Of a DNA stretch of 64,000 nucleotides, positions 59,722-64,000 are shown in pieces. Source of the stretch: Monosporascus cannonballus (taxonomy: Eukaryota; Ascomycota; Sordariomycetes; Xylariales). The notes below the pieces were generated by a model. That model saw nothing but the letters and a program-made list of their open reading frames with translations. It searched no databases and was not told the DNA's origin. The stretch covers positions 1 through 64,000 of the forward strand of contig QJNS01000128.1 of NCBI GenBank assembly GCA_004154925.1. Direction: 5' to 3'. The position numbers and the translations under genes were made by a program. How positions within the stretch are numbered: position 1 is the stretch's first letter; each line of letters starts with the position of its first letter.

Positions 59722-61453
59722 GAGAATTACAGCTATTACTAGTCGCAAAACGACTATGTTATTTAGTTATATTCGACTTTATTACTAAACTTCCTATATT
59801 AGAAAATCCAGCTATAGGAATACATTACGACAGTATTTTCGTAATCGTCGATCGATTTACAAAAGATTCCTATTTTTTACTATATTAGAAAAATACAAAC
59901 GCTAAATAAATGGTATACATTTTTTAAAATATATCTTTAGTATATACAGATTGTCGATAAAATTATTTCAAATAAAGAATCGATATTTATATTTAAATTT
60001 TTAGCAAAATCTAATAATGCAAATCGGCCTAAATCATAAGTAATCTAACGTATTCAAACCTTAAACGGATAAACAAACAAAATAAATAAATTAAATTTTA
60101 AAAACTTACTTACGATGTTATATTAATTACGAATAAAATAATTAAGTTAAAAAATTGCCAATTATATAACTAACCTATAATACTAACTATTACGAAAATA
60201 TTAAAAAAATATTAATAAACGTAAATTTTGATTTTATTTTAGAAATTTACACACAATACGCGATAATAATCCGATTAATATCAAAATAATTTTTACGTTA
60301 AAACAATTACGATAATTATATTAAAAGATAAAAACAAAACTAGAATTCGTACGAAACTAAATAAACAAATATTATAACTAGAAAAAGTTAAAAAAAATTC
60401 ACTTTCGAAAAAAATGGTTTTTTTTTGGCATAAAAATATTTAAACAAAACAAACCTAATAAGAAACTTGATTCCAAATATATCGATCTATATAAAATGAC
60501 TAAGAAAACCTTAGAAAACAATTACCAATTAGAACTTCTACTAAAAGTTAAATTTTATCTAATTCTTTCCGTTTTTTTATTCAAATTAATAACAGATATA
60601 ATTAAAGTACATATAATATAAACCGATATGGAAATGAAAAATAAATAAGCATATAAGGTGGAGAAAATTCTTAACATACGAAAACAAAACGGATTTACCT
60701 AATATCTGATCAAATAGAAAAAATACCCGGATTCCGAAAATATCTAAGAACTAGTTAAAAACCTTATTAGCGCTCAGCGCTTATTAAAAAACTTTTATTA
60801 GCATTAATGGAATTACTAGAAATAATAGCGTCCTAATTAATATTTTCAATGGATTAATCGGTATCGCCGATACCAAACTAATTTACGGGATTAGCGGAAA
60901 GAATTAATACGGCTATAAAAGTCTCGGCGATGGCCTGCTTTTAGCATTTTTGTTTTTCTAGCTTTTCGAACGATTACAATTCCCGTTGCATTATTTTTAT
61001 TCTTTTTAAGTCAAAAAAAGCCATTTATTTCCGAAAACGGATTGAACGTACGATAACCTTATTTATTTTCTGTGAATAACGTTTTTGCAATTTTAAAAAA
61101 CCTTTTTTTACGAAAATCTATTTTCGTTCTAGGCGTTAATTCTTAATATAAATATTTTTCAGAAAAGAAAAAAGAAGGTTAATCATATTATAAGAATATC
61201 TAGATTTAACGCAAAATTTACACTTTAAAATATTTTCCATTATTTCGCATTTTGAACTCTTAAAAAAAATAAAAAGTACGATATAACTTTAAAACTGAAA
61301 TTGTTAAAAATAAAAAGCAGGTTTTGCCAGTAAGTAATAAAAAAAAAACCTAATAACGATTTTTAACAATGCGATTCGATATCGTAAAGAACCGGTGATA
61401 TTTATCAGGAAAAATAAAATCTTAAGGGCAAAGTTTGGAAAAAAAAGAAATCG

Positions 61454-61832
61454 TATTACGACTTAACAAGTTCCGACCTTAGGAAACGGTTAACGAAAAT
61501 AATACGGACCACCTCCTAGGTTACGTAATAAATATTTAGTAAAAGTTTAGTAAGCACAATTAATTCATATTAAGCAATTATTTAACAAAGCTTCGCCAAA
61601 TATAATTAAGCAAAAAAAAAATAATAATACCAAAAATTAAAATATATATGTTTATTTTTCCTATAATTTAAATAATTTCAGCTTCTAATAAAAATTTGTT
61701 ATTTAAGATATTTTTGGTATTACGAAATATAATACATTACTGTATTTATTATTTAGATTCCCACGATACTCCTGCTAATATAAACCCGTACGACTAAGGT
61801 TTAATAGTTGATTAAACCGCTAAGCCGTCACA
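61454..61832 (+). repeat. 3' LTR of element B
   Basis: 379 bp, from TATTACGACT to CCGTCACA, followed by the TATAC duplication and then by element A sequence. Confidence 0.85.
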
Positions 61833-63873
61833 TATACATACGACAGATTACGACAATTCGAACAGTATCTTTTGATATACATCAAAAAATTTAGCAGTAT
61901 AACGATAATCTACTAAAAAACTAAAAAACAGATAAAATATAAATTCTAAAGAAATGTCAAATAGATCTGGTACGCGAAATATATAAATATCAGCTATACA
62001 TATATTTAAAGATTTATAAAACCTTAGAAAAGTTATAACGAATTTATTAATTTCTTAAAATAAAATCAATAATATATAAAATTATGTAACAATATATTAT
62101 TTATTCTAAGATAAAAATATAACGATATAAGCTATACAGAGAATTACAGCTCTTACTAGTTACAAAACGACTATAATATTTCGTCGCATTTGACTTTATT
62201 ACTAAGCTTCCTATATCAAAAAGTTCTGTTATAGAAGTATATTATAATAGCATTTTTTAATCGTTAATCGATTTACAAAATTTTCTACTTTTTATTAGAT
62301 TATAAGAATATAGATATCGAACAAATAGCATGTATTTTCTTTAGATATATTTTCAACACATACAGATTACTAGTAAAAATCATTTCAAATAAAGGGTTAA
62401 TATTTACACCTAAATTTTAAAAAAGGTCTTATAATACAGATCGGCTTAAATCACAAATCATTTAGCGTATTTAGACCTTAGATAAACAGATAAATAAAGC
62501 GAACAAATCAAATCTTAAAAACGTATCTACGATATTATATAAACTACGAACAGAATAACTAGATTAAAAAAAGTATCTATGATCTAGTTAATTTATAACA
62601 CAAATTATTACGAAAATATTACGACAATTTTAATATATATAAACTTTGGTTTTATTCTGGAAATTTAAAAAAAAATGCATAATAACGGTGCAATTAATAT
62701 TAAAGTAATTCTTACGTTAAAGTAATTAAAATAATTATATTAGAAAATAAAAACAACATTAGAATTCGTATAAAACTAAATAAATAAATATTATAACAAA
62801 AAATAATTAAAAGAATTAATTTTCAAAAAAGAAGAAAATGGATTACTTTGTTATTAAAAATATTTAAGCGAAAAAGCTTAATGAAAGAACTTGATTTCAA
62901 ATATATTAATTTATATAAAATTATCAAGAAACTTTAAAAAATAATTACTAATTAAATCTTTTATTAAAAGTTAAATTTCGTCTAATTTTTTACGCTTTTT
63001 TACTTAATTAATAACGGATACTATAAGGGTGTATATGATATGAAATAACGTAAAAGTAAAAGATGATACGGTATACGAAATTAAAAAAATATTTAATATA
63101 AAAAAACGGATTTATCCAGTATTTGATCAAATGGAAAAAGCATTCGGACTTCGAAAACACCTGAGAACCCGCCAAGAACCTTATTAACACGCAGCGTTTA
63201 TTAAAAACACTTTTACAATCGACGACAGACACATCCCAGTTAACGGTTAACCAATTAATAATATCGACTTCGGACTAGCCGGCCGAAAACGCGGTCTGTA
63301 TTAACGTGACAACTGCGACGACAGCCTCCAGCTATTTTATTCTTAATGTTTTTGCTTCTTTAATTCGTCCAACGACTAAAATCCATATTGTACTATAATA
63401 ACACCTTTAAAACTGGCTAACGCCTTTTGCTTACACAAACGAATAAAACGAAAAAAAGCTCTATTTTCTTTTCTAGTAACAACGTTAAGCCTTAAAATAA
63501 AAACGTTAAATCTTTAATAATCGCTTTTGAGTAAACGTTGTTTTATATTTTAAACGTTGATATTTGCGACGAATATTTTGTAAAAAAAAAACCGGTGTAC
63601 CGGTATTATTATAAAACTAATTTCGATTAAAATACTTTTTATATTTCGAAATATTTTTCATTATTTTATATTTAATGTTGTTTAAAAAATAATAAAAATA
63701 AGATATAATTTCGCGTTCGAGTTGGTCAAAGATTTTAATAAAAAAACGAAAAATATAAAGAATCTTAAAAATGCGAAATAATATATTTAAAAATAAAAGA
63801 AATAGAAAACTACTTACGAAACAAAAAAAGAAAAGAAAATCTTAAAAACGAGATTTTTAGAACAGAGAAATCG

Positions 63874-64000
63874 TATTACAACCTAATAAGTTTCGGTCTT
63901 AGGAAACGGTTAAAAGATAATACGGATCACCTTTTAGATTACGTAACAAATAATTACTACAAAGTCAATAATTACTAGTGATCAATTATAATCCTAAGTG
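63874..64000 (+). repeat. Start of the 3' LTR of element A, cut by the window end
   Basis: TATTACAACCTAATAAG followed by CTTAGGAAACGGTTAAAAG aligns with the first part of the other LTRs of this family. The rest lies beyond the window. Confidence 0.8.

Larger units (their letters stand above)
54773..61832 (+). mobile_element. Element B: complete RIP-inactivated Ty3/gypsy chromovirus nested in element A
   Basis: The element is 7060 bp including a 178-bp insert, flanked by TATAC at 54768-54772 and 61833-61837. Its LTRs are 378 and 379 bp. The Gag-like part (VKIDDRQY near 56010) is followed by reverse transcriptase (58.15-58.70 kb, motif YFDDI near 58380) and RNase H (58.76-59.19 kb). The integrase core lies around 59.75-60.4 kb (VIVDRFTKDS near 59843), and a chromodomain at about 60640-60790 (YKVEKILNIRKQNGFT, then KKYPDSENI). 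A purine-rich tract precedes the 3' LTR (about 61437-61450). Many TAA/TAG/TGA codons fall in all domains. It belongs to the same family as its host element A, so a family member inserted into another copy. Confidence 0.88.
50186..64000 (+). mobile_element. Element A: RIP-inactivated Ty3/gypsy chromovirus, split by element B, runs off the window
   Basis: The left part (50186-54772) holds the 5' LTR, Gag-like sequence (KIDDRQYIWRTKGTKRK near 51550-51600), reverse transcriptase (53.69-54.23 kb; catalytic motif reads YLDNI near 53910, a G-to-A-type loss of one Asp) and RNase H (to about 54.7 kb). The right part (61833 to the end) holds integrase sequence homologous to 59.25-60.4 kb, a chromodomain remnant near 63070-63210 (QYLIKWKKHSDFENT with a frameshift just before) and the start of the 3' LTR at 63874. 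The two parts join perfectly at one TATAC duplication when element B is removed. Stops in every domain rule out activity. The Gag and RT regions match element B at a constant offset of about 4.46 kb. Confidence 0.85.

Noticed and set aside
41046..64000. CRISPR-like or other prokaryotic array in the repeat-rich region
   Set aside because: The repeats are LTRs and nested elements with target duplications in a fungal genome; there is no regular short repeat-spacer pattern.

Overview
The window is nuclear DNA of a filamentous ascomycete (Pezizomycotina, most likely Sordariomycetes). The evidence is as follows. Introns are short (mostly 48-160 nt) with CTAAC/CTGAC-like branch sites. Gene content is typical: an RSC subunit, Mediator kinase-module MED13, ENP2, a berberine-bridge-type oxidase and a decayed HET-domain gene. 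The right-hand third is AT-rich sequence in which retrotransposon reading frames are filled with TAA/TAG/TGA stops, as repeat-induced point mutation (RIP) produces. The first 87 bases are a pure C run and are probably a sequencing or assembly artefact.

Region 1 (about 0.1-41 kb) is gene-bearing DNA of normal composition. In order it holds: an ARID/RFX-type RSC subunit (rsc9, minus); an unrecognised Pro/Ser-rich protein (plus); an ataxin-10-domain protein related to yeast Ctr86 (minus); a secreted FAD-linked oxidase (minus); methylthioadenosine phosphorylase (plus); MED13 (minus); the ribosome-biogenesis WD protein ENP2 (plus); an HSL-type alpha/beta hydrolase (plus); a broken HET-domain pseudogene (plus); a small single-pass membrane protein (minus); a large coiled-coil protein (plus, unrecognised); mitochondrial ribosomal protein bL33m (minus); and an FMN-binding split-barrel (pyridoxamine-phosphate-oxidase-like) protein (plus). 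I rebuilt exon structures by hand from splice signals and reading-frame continuity. They include two GC-AG introns and one in-frame intron in MED13. These are independent, mostly housekeeping genes. I see no biosynthetic cluster and no operon-like logic.

Region 2 (about 41-64 kb) is an AT-rich, RIP-mutated block made of Ty3/gypsy chromodomain retrotransposons. A relic fragment (about 41.46-42.2 kb) is followed by a complete element (element 1, 42246-49642) with 206-bp LTRs and a 5-bp target duplication that itself carries a RIP-type difference. A second family follows. Element A (50186 to beyond the window end) is split by a second member of the same family, element B (54773-61832, LTRs of 378 and 379 bp, target duplication TATAC). 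The right half of A (integrase, chromodomain, 3' LTR) resumes after B. Element B in turn carries a 178-bp insert of ordinary composition with 9-bp terminal inverted repeats, TG...CA ends and a 5-bp duplication, most simply a solo LTR that arrived after RIP or was too short to be targeted. A similar 125-bp unmutated insert sits in the 5' LTR of element A.

The most informative part of the window is this stratified insertion record rather than any unknown enzyme system. I did not find a convincing, previously undescribed multi-gene system. The unassigned material is the orphan proteins at 4.4-6.4 kb and 33.4-37.4 kb, an open frame at 28.3-28.8 kb, and about 1.7 kb of unexplained sequence inside element 1 downstream of its chromodomain.
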